From Pisolithus tinctorius (lineage: Eukaryota > Basidiomycota > Agaricomycetes > Boletales > Pisolithaceae): a stretch of 64,000 nt of DNA. The position numbers and the translations under genes are program-made. The notes under the pieces are model-generated. The model was not told the origin of the DNA. It saw nothing but the letters and a program-made list of their open reading frames with translations, and made no database searches. This document shows, in pieces, positions 11,907 through 24,758 of this stretch; the stretch's first letter is position 1, and every line of letters starts with the position of its first letter. The stretch is taken from assembly GCA_024663395.1 (NCBI GenBank), contig JANFAH010000066.1:124001-188000 (forward strand), given 5' to 3'.

Positions 11907-12544
11907 TGTTATGCTTTTGCCACATGTGTTTCCCTTTTTGTTGTTTTCCCCTAAATCGCCAAGTCATGTGTGTCATGTGCCTCGCTGTGGTCATCCTCAG
12001 TCTGTTGGCATGTAGAGCCTTCGGATCACCAGCGGTGGTGGTATTTCCAATACCAACTGATGCTGCATATGCCCTCGTCACTCTGACTCGCAGCTGTGCC
12101 CACAGCTGATGGACATATGACTCCTTTATGATATATCCGGTTCCCTTGCCCTGCGCCCCTCGCTGCAGACTGTGTCCACAGCCAGTTTGGCAGTAGGGCT
12201 GTTCGGTTGATTCATTCTGACTCATATGTATTTCACCATTTGCTTGTTTACAACTGACTGTGGGTGTGTGTACAGTACAAATCCTGGATGGGTATAAAGT
12301 AGAGAGTACCATACCCTGTATCCTTAGTTTTTTGATTTCTTGCAACTCGGCTGTTATCTTTGACTCGTACCTTGTTCGCTCTCCATCGCGATCCCAGAAG
12401 AACTCACCAGTAGAACAAACCTTTGCCGGTACTTGTCAATAATCAAGACAAGCCATAGGGGTTATGATAAGTTTGGCCCATAGATCCTCCTCATGACATT
12501 TGTGCCTAGTCCATTTGATGAAGTCACTCATCGTGAGCATAACA
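11907..12544 (+). repeat. 3' LTR of element B
   Basis: The 638-bp LTR begins TGTTATGC and ends GAGCATAACA, forming short inverted ends. It has a TATAAA box at 12293-12298. The last 292 bp match 3115-3406; the first 346 bp have no partner in the window because element A separates them from the 5' copy. Confidence 0.85.
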
Positions 12545-13165
12545 ATTGCTACCATTGCCATCCTGCCATTCAGAGCAGTGTACATCACTTTTCATCTGAA
12601 GGCTGCACATGTGATTGTATGATCATCAAAGGAAAGCCTCATTTCATATTCTTTTCTATTTTGTTGATCATTTCCTTTGCTGCATGTTACTGCACATCTC
12701 TGTGCATACCTGTACATTTCCTTTCCATTCTGTCCCTTCCCATTTTCTTCCAGTTCCCTTGACTCATTTCTGCTGTGTATCACTGCCCCTCACTGCATGG
12801 GCCTGTGCTGCTGTGGTCAGTATGGCAGTGCCTTAAGATACAATCATTTATTTGTCTCCTTTTGTGTCTGCTGTGTTGAATACTCAGAGTTTGTACTTCC
12901 ACCCCCCATAGGTATATAACCCCACAATGATACTCTGTATTCCCTAGATTCTTGCTATCTTACAATTCACCTCCTTTCTCCCATACTTGTTGCCTCTGAG
13001 GGTCATCCTCATAAAGCCAAGTGTCCAAGGACCACTTCAAGTAGAAGAAGTCACATGACTCATACATGGTGGACCATAGGGGCTATGACATATTTGACCT
13101 TCAGGTGCCTCTGCCTCTATCATGACTAGCCCATTTGATGAAGTCACCTGGAGTGTTGCATAACA
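12545..13165 (+). repeat. diverged solo LTR-like sequence
   Basis: Directly after element B the DNA again ends in an LTR-like block: CCATAGGGGCTATGA, then CCCATTTGATGAAGTCAC and TTGCATAACA (13069-13165), in the same order as the end of B's LTR. The rest is weakly similar. No internal coding region follows, so a related solo LTR is the simplest reading. The left edge is not defined. Confidence 0.5.
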
Positions 13166-13702
13166 AACTGGGGAAAAAAGCAGTGGTGCTACAAAACATG
13201 CAGGAATAAATATGCAGATCTAACACCACAGTAGTCCTTGGTTTTTTGCTGCCTTGCAATCACCCATCTTTGCCTCTTCTGAGACCTCTCTGCAAATACA
13301 CAATGTGATAACCAGTTTTCACTGGGAGTGAAGGTTGGTGAAGGTATGTTGGTAACAATGTGACACCAGTTCTGTGAGCATCAGAGAATTCAAGTGGACT
13401 TAAACTCAGACTTCACAATCTACATTGACACTTCATGCCTATCTCCTAGTATATAAAAGGGCCTGTAACACATAATGGATGGTTACTGTTTTCCCCCTAC
13501 TTTAAATACACATCAGAGTCTGGATAATTAAATAGCACAACTTGAGGAAGTCTCTTTGTGTCTACATTATGAGTACCAAACTTTGAATCCAAGTCACATA
13601 TATTAAGTCTGCCTATAATTAGTGTAGGACATGCATGATCAGTCTCGTTGGCTGCCGTATATACATCATCATATATGTTAACCGTCACCAATGATTAGCT
13701 GT
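13166..13702. other. no gene seen
   Basis: AT-rich spacer downstream of the ABC transporter gene. It contains a TATAAAAG at about 13451-13458 with no coding region attached. It may be further decayed repeat. Confidence 0.4.
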
Positions 13703-16700
13703 TTACTTTCGCTTTGTCGGCCAGAATGGCTTGGTACGGAGACGGAATAAATACGTCAGCACAAAGATAGCTACCGTCTGTTCCAATTAATGAGCAAAGG
13801 TTTGGGTCAGTCTCCTTTAATTGCACCATGCCTATTGAGTTCACTTACGTTAAAGCCTGTGAAGCCGAGCAGTACTCCAACGTCCCTCCAGCGGTGCTGG
13901 TACATGATGTTGAAGTTCGAACCCAGATACTGATCCGTGGTACGATAAGGGCAGTAGTTGCATGCTGACGTTGCTGATGAATTCGTCAAATATCCGCCCA
14001 CTTCACTGATGAACATCGTCATATAATCTCCACAGGTCATGTTTGAGGGAGGCTGGATAACCACAAGCTCTGTGGTGGAGCAATTGATATCCATGTTGCC
14101 AACGGCTGCAAAGCGGGATGTAACTTCCATAGAATCCGCAGGCGTCTTACTATTGACATACCTTCACCAATGAGTCCATCGATGAGATAAGAGAAAGGAG
14201 AGGTCCAATACATCCACTTCCACCATTTCAACTGTGAGAAGGGCTGAAGTACGCCATCACTGTCAACAATACCGATTAGCCGCAAGCCAGCTGACGATGG
14301 AAAAATGTGCAGACTTACAAGATAATGGTGAACACGAATAGCGAGCTGAAGAGCATAGTGGCAATGGTTGGGGTTGGAGCCAGTGCTGCGAACGCCTGGC
14401 CACATGTGGTATAATAGATCGGGAAAATGACGCCAAAGAAAAGGAAATAGTAAGCGGCGCGAGACGTTGCTAGGCCTACAGTCCAGTAGAAAGAGACAAA
14501 AAACAGAGAAGCGCCAAGCACGTTCCAGGGTAGCTCAATGATGAGATGAGAAGTAAGGAAAGCCGTCCAGGAGTACATCCGTGAGGGTCGTTCACGGATT
14601 TCGTAAATCTGTCGTACAGAAATGTATACGGATTGCATCTGCTGCACAAGACCTACGCAACACATCGACGCCATGAAGACAGCCTATCCGGACATGATAA
14701 GCACGGAATGCGCAGCCAACATGTAGAATAACTCACGAAGAGCTTGTTTTGCGTGCCCTGAATAGTGTCATTGGCTTGGAAGAACACAAGCCCGATGATA
14801 AAGCCCGCAGCAATATTAAGTACGACCTTGGACATCATGTATGTCGGATTTCTCCAATAACTGACCAAACCACGTTCGGTGAGCATCAAAAACTGCGTCA
14901 TCCAGGATGTTGCAAATCTTGAACACAAGTGAGTAACATGGGTTTCAACGACGGGGCGACTTCGTCCTTCTGTATGAAGCTGCTCGATTTCACTGGCAAG
15001 CTCAGCTGCTTCCGGGGATGCCTTCCATACTGCGTGCCAGTCAATTTCAGAGGTTGCAGTGGCTCCCGCTCCGATAACGTCGAGGATATACTCAGCACTA
15101 GACGACAATTGGTCATGCCAAAATCGGGAGGCGCATGCAGGACGACTTACGGATTCGCGCCAGGATCACATGAGGGAGCACCGTTCCTTTGGAAGTAACC
15201 TAGTAAGGTCGATGACATCTCGCCAATATCACCAAAGTATACCGTCTGGCCGCCCTTGCGCAACAGAAGCAGGCGATCAAACATTTGGAAAAGTTCACCT
15301 GAAGGCTGGTGTATACTATGAAATAGGTGAGGTCGACGGAGAACGACGTCTAAGAGTTAAAAAGCGCTCACGTGCAAAGGATAGCTTGCCCATGGTTAGC
15401 TAGTTCACGGAGAACCTTGACGATAGCCCATGCTGACTGGGAATCCAGACCTGAGGTCGGCTCGTCCAGAAAAAGTAATAACTTGGGCTACCATGCATGT
15501 AAGCTATCGTGGCACCAGTGCGCGAAATTGCTGAACTTACTTTGGCGGCCAACTCAACACCAATGGTAGTTCTCTTTTTATGCTCGACTCCCAGCGAACC
15601 AACAATTGCATTAGCGTACGCCTCCAGGCCAACCATCTTCAAGCATTTGTCGACACTATATCGAAGGTCAGAATGCGACTGACAGTGCCAGAAGTACGGA
15701 GAACTCACTAGGCTTCTTTCTCCTCTAGTGGAACTGACTCTGGTTGACGAAGTTTGGCAGAGAATAGTAACGCTTCTCGTACTGTTGCCTCTGGAAGGTG
15801 GGTATCCATTTGTTGACAATAACCCCTAAATACCCGATGAATATAAACAACCCGATAGTGTGACATGCACTTACACCTGAGCTTGGAAATTTGCGGGGAG
15901 AGGACGTCCATTGACGAAACGATCGCCCAAGATAATGCCAGTCGAAACACGCTGAGCGAGAACGTTCAACAATGTAGTCTGAATGGGTATTGTCAATGCG
16001 AACGATAACATGAGGTGTCGAGGCCAACACACCTTGCCGGCTCCAGACTCTCCCACGAGCGCGGTGAGTTTGCCGGGAGCAACGTAACCAGACACATCGT
16101 CTAAAAGCTTCCTTTCGCCACCTTTGACAGGGACAACATATTCGATGTGATTCCACGAGAAAATATCCGGGTGAACATGAGGATCTAATGCTGATTTCTC
16201 ATTCGGTGCCTCTATAACAGGTGTCTCGAGTTTGCTCGACATGGATTGAACACATTTCTCTTCATCATTCCTGCCAGACATGAGGAGATTGGTCCCTTGT
16301 TTGAAGAGGGTAATGGACGTTGTAACCGCGTAGGACACGTTCTTCTCGGTCATGATAAGCAAAAATATGAGGAATCCTAGGAGGAATGAACACATGATAC
16401 CGAAATTCTGCGTGCAAAAAAGCTCAACATTCAACTCATGCTGCGCAGGCGAAATACTTACCCTCCAGAGATTATCGTATTTATAACCGAAGGCATAATA
16501 TAAGAAAGTGTTCCCGTCCACGGTTGACTGACCCGGTTGGGATCCAACCGTCGTGCACACTTGATTGGCGCTCGAGATATTTTCGTATCCAGGACCTTGA
16601 GGGACTAGCGTCGTGCACGTTCCCTGAATGGTGTGGAACTCGTTGACCATCAGTGCTTCAAAGCCATATCGGATAGGCTAAGGTCCAAGCCTGTTAGAAC

Positions 16701-19585
16701 TGACAAGGAGATGATACGATGCAAGACGCACGTTGATGTACGTAATCCATCTCAAAGCACCAATAATCTCGCTGGGCGGAATTACGTACCCACTGCAAAG
16801 AATACCGAATACCATCACTAATCCAGCTATAGTAATGGCACCAGAAGGTGTCTTAAAGCACGCTGAAACACCTCTGAAAAGAGTTTTCATCACCATCGTT
16901 GCCGCGAAAGTGAGAAGAACAAAGATGCTGTTGCACGACTGGTTAATACTGGCAAGCTCAGAAGGAAAAATGCGACGCACAAGAATTGCTGAGCCGATTG
17001 TTGCAGACGAACCAAGAAATAGAAAACAACTGCGAAGACGAGCTGACAGAGCAAGGCGATGGGGAAGTCGACGATTGTGTGCGCGAGACTCTCGATGAAA
17101 GGGTAATACATGGCCAAATTACGTTGCCGAAGGACAACTGGACGCTGAGCGAAAAGAGAGTCGATCTCAGCCATTGCAGCGACAGTGCTAAACAAAAGAG
17201 CGCTGACATAGAGATGTCAACAAATTCTTCTACCGAGGAGCAAACCATTCGCTTACAAAAACATAACACCACCGCGAGAGAAAAATGCGCTCGTGGAGTC
17301 GGATACCCTCAAATACACGGTGCCCATGATGAGACCTTGAAAGATTTGTCCTCTGAAAATGACAATTTGAGCCAAGGCTCAAGACGGATGAGCTCGATAA
17401 TTACCCAAGATTGACCACCTGTGTGAGCCAATCACCCTTTAATATCTGCCACCGTCGTCGCATCACAGCGCGAACTTGCATCGGGATGGAGATAACGTGA
17501 GGCTTGTTATCGGGAGCATGGCGCGCATGCTCCGCACGGGCATTGACTGCGTATGCTTCTCTTAGTTCAGGCTTGTTGACGTAGGTTGCGTAGTACGATT
17601 CCATATCCGAGCGGTTGCGTTCTCCAAACTCGGACGATTTGAAGTACGCAGCCATCTCTTCTGCGGTTTTGGGAGGAGTGCCATTGAATCCTTCCCGGAC
17701 TTTCCTAGCATTTGGATCTGTCACTGATCGTCGATGTTAGGCCACAAAATTGCGCAAACATAAACTGTCCTGAGCATACCTCCAACGAGGAAATCTGCTG
17801 TAGTTTGCCGATTGAAGGGTTCGTAGCCCATATCAATGAAATACTGTTTGGCGTCCTTTGCGGGTCCAAAGTACACCATTCTCCCCTCGTGTATGACGCA
17901 CACCTTGTCAAATAGGTTATACAATTGTTGGCCAGCTTGGTATATGGAGGTGATGGTCGTGCATTTCGAGATATCCGTCGCAAGGCGAAGAGTACAGATC
18001 AATTCGAGGGCTGTTGACGCGTCCAAACCTCTTGTCGGGCTAAGGGAGTCAAATTAGAGTCACTGGCATCTCCGGAACTATGGTGAAGATCTCACTTGTC
18101 CCAAGCACTGATTCTACCTCTGCAGCACAAAGCCTCGGCCAGAGAAACGCGCTTCTTTTCACCTCCAGAAATGCCTCTGATAGCAGCGTTTCCGATCATT
18201 GTGTTTCTAGCATGACCGAGGCCGAAGACACGCATCACGACTTCGGTCACCATGTTGACGTACTCTTTTCGTGATTGACCTTCTAGGCGATTGTGTGGGG
18301 CACGCATCGTTGCAGCGAAAGATAACGTTTCCTCGACAGTGAGAGTTGGGAAATGGATATCATCCTCTGGGCAATAGATGACGTCCCCGCGATACCTTGT
18401 CTCGATATCCTTCGAGGTTAGGGAATCATAAAAGACGTCGCCGTAAATGGAGTGATACTCGCCCCGTTGATTGGCGATTGTTTTCAATAAGGTGGAGCAC
18501 CCTGAACCGGGACGACCAAGAACGACTGGGAAAGCCCTCAATAAATTAATAAGAGACAAAAGATGCTCAATACACACGAAGCATTTCCCCTGGTCTTACG
18601 ACACCTTCGAATCCTGAGAGAATATCACGAAGTGGTGGGTGGCGCAAATTGTTGATAATCGAAAGTAACGAGCGTGGATTGAATTGGGAGCCTACTGTAG
18701 GTTGTAACGCAGTGCTAGCACCCACGCCAACGACACGCAGATCCCTGAACATCACCCCAAGCTCGCTTGACTTAAGCCCATCGTCCTCCGCTCTTCAAAG
18801 GGGACTGAATTCCTGATGGAAATAACCAAAGAAAATACATACCGCCTGAAAAGATCCTTCATCCATTCTTCGAGTCGAAAATCTTTGTCATCACCAATGG
18901 TTGTGAAGGTTGCCGTAGACAATGGTCGAAGGATCGATCGAGAGCCTGAACGGCGATGGAGCATGGAGGCAGAGGTGGTTCTTGTGTGTTTGCTGGCCTC
19001 AGCCATGTGCACACGACGGGCTGGCATCTCTGAAGTTGCGAGGGCGCCTGAACTAATGTTCGGCTCATATTCTTGCGTGTCGCATCGGTTTAAGACAATG
19101 CAAGGCACAGGAGGGGTTGGTACGTCCAGGGTCTTCTGGGAGTTTGAGCTGGAATGCGGCTCGGAGACTTCTCCAACATCCTGTCCAACCTGAAGCTCGT
19201 GCGAGTTGGGCACACTGGCCTGGTCGGGTATATCGAGGGGTACAAAAGGAGGGACTTGAACATCTGAGGTATCAAGAGCGGCGCTTGAACTAGTATTCGG
19301 CTCGGGAGTGTTTTCAACATCCTGCCCAGGCTGAGCCTCGTCTGCGCCACCTTCATCGACGATGACAGCGGAGGGCGCGGGGGAAGGGGAAGGGGAAGGG
19401 GCTTGTGCTTCCAACGTGGGCGCCTCGACAACAGCGCTCCCTTCCTGGGGCGATGGAGACATGTCACCTGTGAGAGAGAGGAAGAAAACGGTCACGGAAC
19501 GTTCACGTTTTATACGCCGAACAAGGCGCGGTTGTGCAATAAACGTACCTAGCATTTTCCCGAACAGTGTCCAAAGCGATGCCAT
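13703..19585 (-). CDS. PDR-type ABC transporter (ABCG subfamily, full size)
   Basis: This is a plasma-membrane drug/lipid efflux pump of the Pdr5/Cdr1 type, order NBD1-TMD1-NBD2-TMD2, in about 14-18 exons. Exon 1 (19549-19585) and exon 2 (to 18843) join in frame over an 81-nt intron; a 50-nt intron (18793-18842) follows; the last exon is 13703-13777. The N-terminus is a long Ser/Pro/Glu-rich tail. NBD1 has the family-specific degenerate Walker [10 protein letters not shown] (Cys for Lys, about 18500), signature [10 protein letters not shown] and WDN-TRGLDAS across an intron. NBD2 is canonical: Walker A GESGAGKTT (about 16040), signature [14 protein letters not shown], Walker [14 protein letters not shown] (about 15450). 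Several hydrophobic spans follow each NBD. It ends in a basic PFWPTKRK tail. I see no disabling change. Confidence 0.9.
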
Positions 19586-20073
19586 GACGGCTTGCCCAGA
19601 TTGCAGATCAGGACGGCGCTGAAACCAAGGTGGCAGTTTGGGTTAGGAAGAGAAAAGTGGTGCTGGTGACATGATAGGCTCATTATGTACGGCAACTAGT
19701 CTGAATTGAACCATTTTTCCGACGGCACGACTCAAGACTAGGCCCGCTATCTGCCCACCCGAGAGTCAACGTGGCCTCGCCGTAATCGACTTAGCCACAG
19801 TCTTATTAAAAAAACAAAATACACCGTCAGTAGCTGGGCGTACAACAAATGGTTCCGTCGGAACCTCCTGTAGACGCACATACGTATATGATAATGTTCT
19901 GCCTTCTCTGGTGGGGTGTTCCCAGTCAACATTGGGTGTCATGCTGGCTTCCGAGTAATAATAGTCAGGGTTCCGTCGTTTCCGCCTTCGTTTTATTTGT
20001 TTCCCAGGGACTCTGACATATCATCGAAGCTCGCCGGATGCTTTGGATCCAACTATAGCAATCTAATACTACT
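19586..20073. promoter_or_regulatory. divergent intergenic region, ABC transporter / lyase
   Basis: This 488-bp gap separates two head-to-head genes, so it should hold both promoters. I see no clear TATA box or named operator. Confidence 0.45.
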
Positions 20074-21499
20074 ATGAGCGCTATCTTTCAAAACATACTA
20101 TCCCACCCAGAGATCGCGGCCATCTGGTCAGACACCGGGCGGACTTCATTCTACCTCGAGTTCGAGCGTGCCTTGGCACTCGTGCAGGCAGACCTGGGAA
20201 TAATTCCTAGGGAGGCCGCAGATGCGATAGCAGAATTCTGCAGTGACGTATCCAACGTTGACCTTGAAGACCTCAGGGAACAGACCGAGAAAATCGGTTA
20301 CCCTGTATTGGGTCTAGTCAAGCAAATCGTGGGCCATGTGAATGCCAAGGCGCCCGGTTACGGTGAATGGGCTCACTGGGGCGCTACGACCCAGGTACTT
20401 ATACCCACAAGGGCCTTCATAAATCGTAGTGGGCCCCCCTGATGTACCTTGGAACTGACATATTATATGTGTGTAGGACGTTACGGACACCACCACGGTC
20501 CTGCAACTCCGCCAAACTGTGGGCATCATCACCGCCTCACTTGATGCGATCATCATCAATCTTCGCAGTCTCGCAAATACTCACAAAGCCACGCCCATGG
20601 CCGCACGAAGCAACCTCCAACAAGCTGTTCCCATAACTTTCGGTTTTAAACTTGCTCGTCTCTTGTGCACGTTCCAGCGACACCATGAACGACTCTTACA
20701 ACTCAGACCTCGCCTCTTCGTCCTCCAGTTCGGTGGTGCAGCTGGCACTTTGGCTACCCTTCCCGCTGACAAAGCTTTGCCGTGTCAGGCAGCACTTGCA
20801 CAAGCCCTCCAGCTCGCACCTCCAGAAATTGCCTGGCACACAGAACGAGACCGGTTCGCCGAATTGGCTGGTTTCTTCTCGCTACTTACCAGCACCTGCG
20901 CGAAGTTCGCATTGGACATAAAACTTCTCATGCAGTCGGAAATTGGAGAAGTGTCGGAACCATTCTACGAGCATCGCGGCTCATCCTCTACTATGCCACA
21001 GAAGAGGAACCCCATTTCATGTGCATACGTATCTGCCATCGCAACTGCAGTGCGGCAACATTCGACCGCCATTTATGAAGCTATGGTCGCGGACCATGAA
21101 CGCTCAACAGGGCCATGGGAGGTTGAATGGATTATTTTACCAGAAATTTGCACTCTAACAGGTGCTGCCCTTAAACATACACGAGACCTCGTGGCAGGTT
21201 TGCAAGTCCATCCCGAAACTATGATGAGGAACTTGGACATCACCAAAGGAGGGATCGTTGCGGAGGCTGTCATGATGGGACTCGCGCCACAAATCGGGAG
21301 GCAAGTGGCGCACGATGTGGTGTATGAGATATGTCGGCAAAGCACAGAAAACAACGTGGACTTGCTCCGCCTCCTGTGTGCGGACGAACGTGTGATGTCA
21401 GCAGGGCTTTCAAAGGCGCGACTTGAACAATTGTGCGATCCGAAGAACTACTTAGGCCTTTCGGTCGAGATGGTCGAACGTGTGTCAGATAATCAGTAG
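20074..21499 (+). CDS. fumarase/aspartase-superfamily lyase, PcaB-like
   Basis: Two exons (20074-20394, 20477-21499; 82-nt intron) give 447 residues, the usual size for 3-carboxy-cis,cis-muconate cycloisomerase and adenylosuccinate lyase. The superfamily signature GSSTMPQKRNP (about 20977-21010) holds the flexible catalytic loop Ser. The N-terminal HWGATTQD.TDT motif, split by the intron, and a long helical bundle fit the fold. By eye it is nearest bacterial PcaB-type enzymes of aromatic acid (beta-ketoadipate) breakdown, but substrate cannot be fixed from sequence. The ATG is chosen because MSAIFQNILSHPEIAAIWSD matches the start of such proteins. Known fungal carboxymuconate lactonizing enzymes are of the unrelated beta-propeller type. 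Confidence 0.85.
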
Positions 21500-22185
21500 C
21501 CCGGTAACTTCTCCTGCTAACCATGCACCTATGTAAGTACGTAGCGGACATGAAAACCTCCACGGAGCTTTTGAAGATTTCAGAGAACCTTTGACATGGA
21601 GTCGCCTATCGGTCACAGCCGACCTCTGGGAAACGACGCAACCTACTTGAGTTACGGTAAGCTGTATCACCGCCGGAGCCCACTAGGCCATCACCATCAT
21701 GATGTACCAAAATTCCGTCGGGACATTAGAAGTCAAAGGGATCGCTGAAACATATGATCATCAAATAGCCCACCATCTTCCCAAGGTTTGCTGGATGGCG
21801 TATTCCGAAAACTGTCGACTTCCATACGATACGCTGATTCCGTACATGGGCGCGCACCGATCAGACACGACGTACTCGGACGGCTCCAGTCCAACTCAAC
21901 TTGGGCTGAAGCATGCAAATTGGTCGATCATTCTTTCCAAGTGTGGACCATCTTATCTGCCATGATGCATGATGTGCCTTGCGGCTTGACCGCCGAACCA
22001 CTACAATTGTGCCATTGGTTTCTTGCAAACATCATACTTTCAGGGGGTCGTCACTCACGGGTCCTCTTGGAGTGATTGACACCACGCTGTGGTCATGGGT
22101 TGCAGATTCCAGGCCCCCATCGATAATCGCCGTTGAAGTATAAGATGGAGACCCCTTCAGATCGTCTCTCAACACTAGCGATAAC
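21500..22185. other. no gene seen
   Basis: 686 bp between the lyase and the dipeptidase. Small open frames overlap on both strands, none with a recognisable domain. The right end should contain the dipeptidase promoter. Confidence 0.4.
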
Positions 22186-24102
22186 ATGGCCGCACCTTCA
22201 ACCTTCAATGACTACGTCCAAAACCATACTGACGCGTTTATCGATCGTCTCAGGACTGCTGTAGCTTACAAGAGGTGAGTACTCGTTTCCTTTGTCCAGT
22301 TCCCCCTCCGCTATACTACCATACAGCGTGAGTGGCGATTCCACGATGCGCCAAAACCTCATCGATACGGGCATCTGGCTCAAAGGGGAGCTTGAGAACC
22401 TCGGCGTCACCGTAAAGCTTCATGATCTTGGAATGCAGGACGATCTTCAGCTCCCTTACCTTGTATTGGGGTCTATTGGAACAGACGCAAGCAAGAAAAC
22501 GGTGCTCGTCTACGGCCATTATGATGTGATGCCAGTGAGTGATATGACTTCGCTGGGCGATAAACTAAGCAATGCAGGCGAATGACTGGCCAGATGGAAG
22601 TGACGCATTTATCCTCGATGTGAAGGACGATAAGATGTATGGGCGTGGTTCGACTGATGACAAGGGTCCTGTCATGGGATGGCTAAATGTATTGGAGGCA
22701 CATCAAAGACTGCAACTCCCTCTCCCGGTGAACATCCGCTTCCTTTTCGAAGGAATGGAAGAAGTTGGAAGTCCTGGCTTGGATGAATTTATCGTTAACG
22801 AAGTAAATAATGGTGATTTTTTCAAGGAGGTTGATTGCGTGTGCATTGTACGTTCCATCATGTTTTCTTTGGCGATACGGCAGTTTTGTCATCATCAACC
22901 ATAGACGGACAACTACTGGCTGACCACCCGCCGACCGGTGTTGACTTACGGCGTCAGAGGCATTGCCTACTTTACCATGGATATCACAGGGGCCAAGAAT
23001 GACATGCATTCTGGGCTATACGGACGAATGATACACGAGCCGATGACGGATATGGTAAAGCTTCTCAGCAAGCTCGTTGAGACCACGGGGGTTATCACCG
23101 TCCCCGACATCGAGAACCGAGTACTCCCGCCGTCAGATGAGGAGAGGTGCTCGAGTTCTATATATACCTTGCCCGCTCAACTCACCAACTTGAATAGGGA
23201 ATCCTATAGACTTATGGATTACCAGCTGAGTGACCTTTGGAAAGATACTGGAGATCGTAAAGTGGGCTCATTTCCAGGTCACACACGATGCATCTGATCC
23301 GCCATCCTGTAGGTTGAACTTTCGGAAGACACCGCTGAACTCTTAATGGGTCGTATGCGGTACCCGTCGCTTTCTATCCATGGTATCAGAGGTACCTTCG
23401 ACACCAATGATGGCTTAAAGACGATAATCCCCGCCAACATTTCCGCGAGGTTCAGTCTCAGGTAAGTTCCTTCGTGAATGATTGTTGTGCACAACGGAAC
23501 CTACCGCGTCAGACTCGTTGAACCATTGACACCTGATTATGTTATTCCTCGCGTTACCGCTTTCCTAAAGGCGGAGTTTGCGAAGTTGAATTCGAAGAAC
23601 GAGATAGAAGTCAAGTACGAGGGAGGCGGCCTACCATGGGTTGGAGAGCGTAATCATTGGAACTACCAAGCAGCGGATGCTGCCACCCAGGTACGTACAT
23701 CCGACATGTTCGGAATGGAGACAACTGGCCGTTTACCGTGAACGGCGGTCTTCCATGCCTGACAGGCTGTTTGGGGGAGCAGCCTGTATCCCAACTACGT
23801 TCGCGAGGGCGGGTCAATTCCTGTTACCTTGACATTTAGCGAGAAGCTCGGCAAAAACGTATTGCTCTTACCTATGGGACAATCTGACGACGGTGCTCAG
23901 TGGGTCGCATCACTAATGAGTCCTTGTCATCCCCTGACTGCGCGCATTTACAGCTCCTCACCTGAAAAGTTGGACGTCAGCAACTATATAAACGGGGTAC
24001 TACCTTTGTCTTGCTGAATGCTGTAACGTCACGCTAATACATTGGTGGCAGACCCAAGTGTTCGGCGAATACCTATACCAGGTTGCCAACGCTCAGACAT
24101 GA
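22186..24102 (+). CDS. M20 family metallodipeptidase (CNDP/DUG1-like)
   Basis: This is a cytosolic zinc/manganese dipeptidase of the CNDP2/Dug1 type, which cleaves Cys-Gly in glutathione turnover. The first exon (22186-22274) starts [14 protein letters not shown]; a 52-nt intron leads to SVSGDST. Metal/catalytic motifs in order: GHYDVMP (about 22514, His ligand and catalytic Asp), [10 protein letters not shown] (about 22642, bridging Asp), FEGMEEVGS (about 22747, catalytic Glu pair), then the dimerisation/lid domain with DMHSGLYG (about 23000). Further introns are inferred near 22533, 22850, 23150-23310, 23460, 23690, 23905 and 23997; joins such as [14 protein letters not shown] and NG|TQVFGEY keep frame. 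It ends QVANAQT. The product is about 470 residues, as in the family. Some internal exon edges are approximate. Confidence 0.85.
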
Positions 24103-24758
24103 ACGCGTGATTGATAGTATGATGACTCCGGAGATGAACGGATCTGTTACTTTCGTGCATGTACTTACCACTAGACCAATTGAACGTGTCGAATGTGGTT
24201 GTACAAAGGTGAACAACGGAAAGGAACGCCGCGTGTGAAAAGGCATGGAGGAACAACTGGCGAGTTGTCATATCAGACAAGTTTGGTCCATGCGGTCGAG
24301 ATGCAGTACTCAGTTCCGACGCACCGTCAAAATGGCCACAGCCCAGTCGTGACGGAGGTCAGACAATGCACGCCAGCAACTTCATGTGCGGTTTTCACGT
24401 GGCATGTAAAATCTGGTCTGCACTTGTCTTGCGCCCCATTCGCCGGTGACGCTGTTGAGTGAGTACCTGGTATCGACCAAAGTTTCTATGGCGAAGGTTA
24501 AACGTTTGTTTACTCGTGCTAGAACAAAAGCAGAGTGCTGACTAATCAAACGAAAGAACAATATGCTGCTACCAACACGGGGGTTCCATTGTTCAGCTCC
24601 ACATCACAATACTGCCATGCAGAAGTTTTCATTCAGTGTGCCCTTTATAAGAGCGGGCATGTCCACTGGAGGGTTGTGCTGTTCCGCTTCCACATCCCTC
24701 GCTCCCTTCGTATTCCATCTTCCTCCCCGCTGAGCGGGTTTTCTTCTCTTGAGCAACT
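24103..24758 (+). promoter_or_regulatory. AA9 LPMO upstream region with TATA box
   Basis: No gene is seen. A TATA-like TTTATAAG stands at 24645-24652, 107 nt before the LPMO start codon, followed by a pyrimidine-rich stretch (24685-24730), a usual fungal core-promoter layout for strongly induced secreted enzymes. Confidence 0.5.

Larger units (their letters stand above)
3115..12544 (+). mobile_element. Ty3/Gypsy chromodomain retrotransposon B, nearly complete
   Basis: The element comprises a partial 5' LTR (truncated by insertion of element A), a gag with CCHC knuckle, then protease, RT, RNase H, integrase and chromodomain, an extra third ORF, a polypurine tract and a full 3' LTR. Gag is split by about 1.8 kb of unrelated DNA. 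Pol and ORF3 are each one frame broken only by TGA codons. Everything needed for autonomous transposition was once present; the copy is now inactive. Confidence 0.9.

Noticed and set aside
14929..15403. + strand ORFs and 16733-17414 inside the ABC transporter
   Set aside because: Shadows of minus-strand exons that carry clear NBD and membrane motifs.
19360..19420. GGGGAAGGGGAAGGGG run as a regulatory G-quadruplex
   Set aside because: It lies inside the coding sequence of the ABC transporter N-terminal tail, where it simply encodes Ser-Pro repeats on the minus strand.
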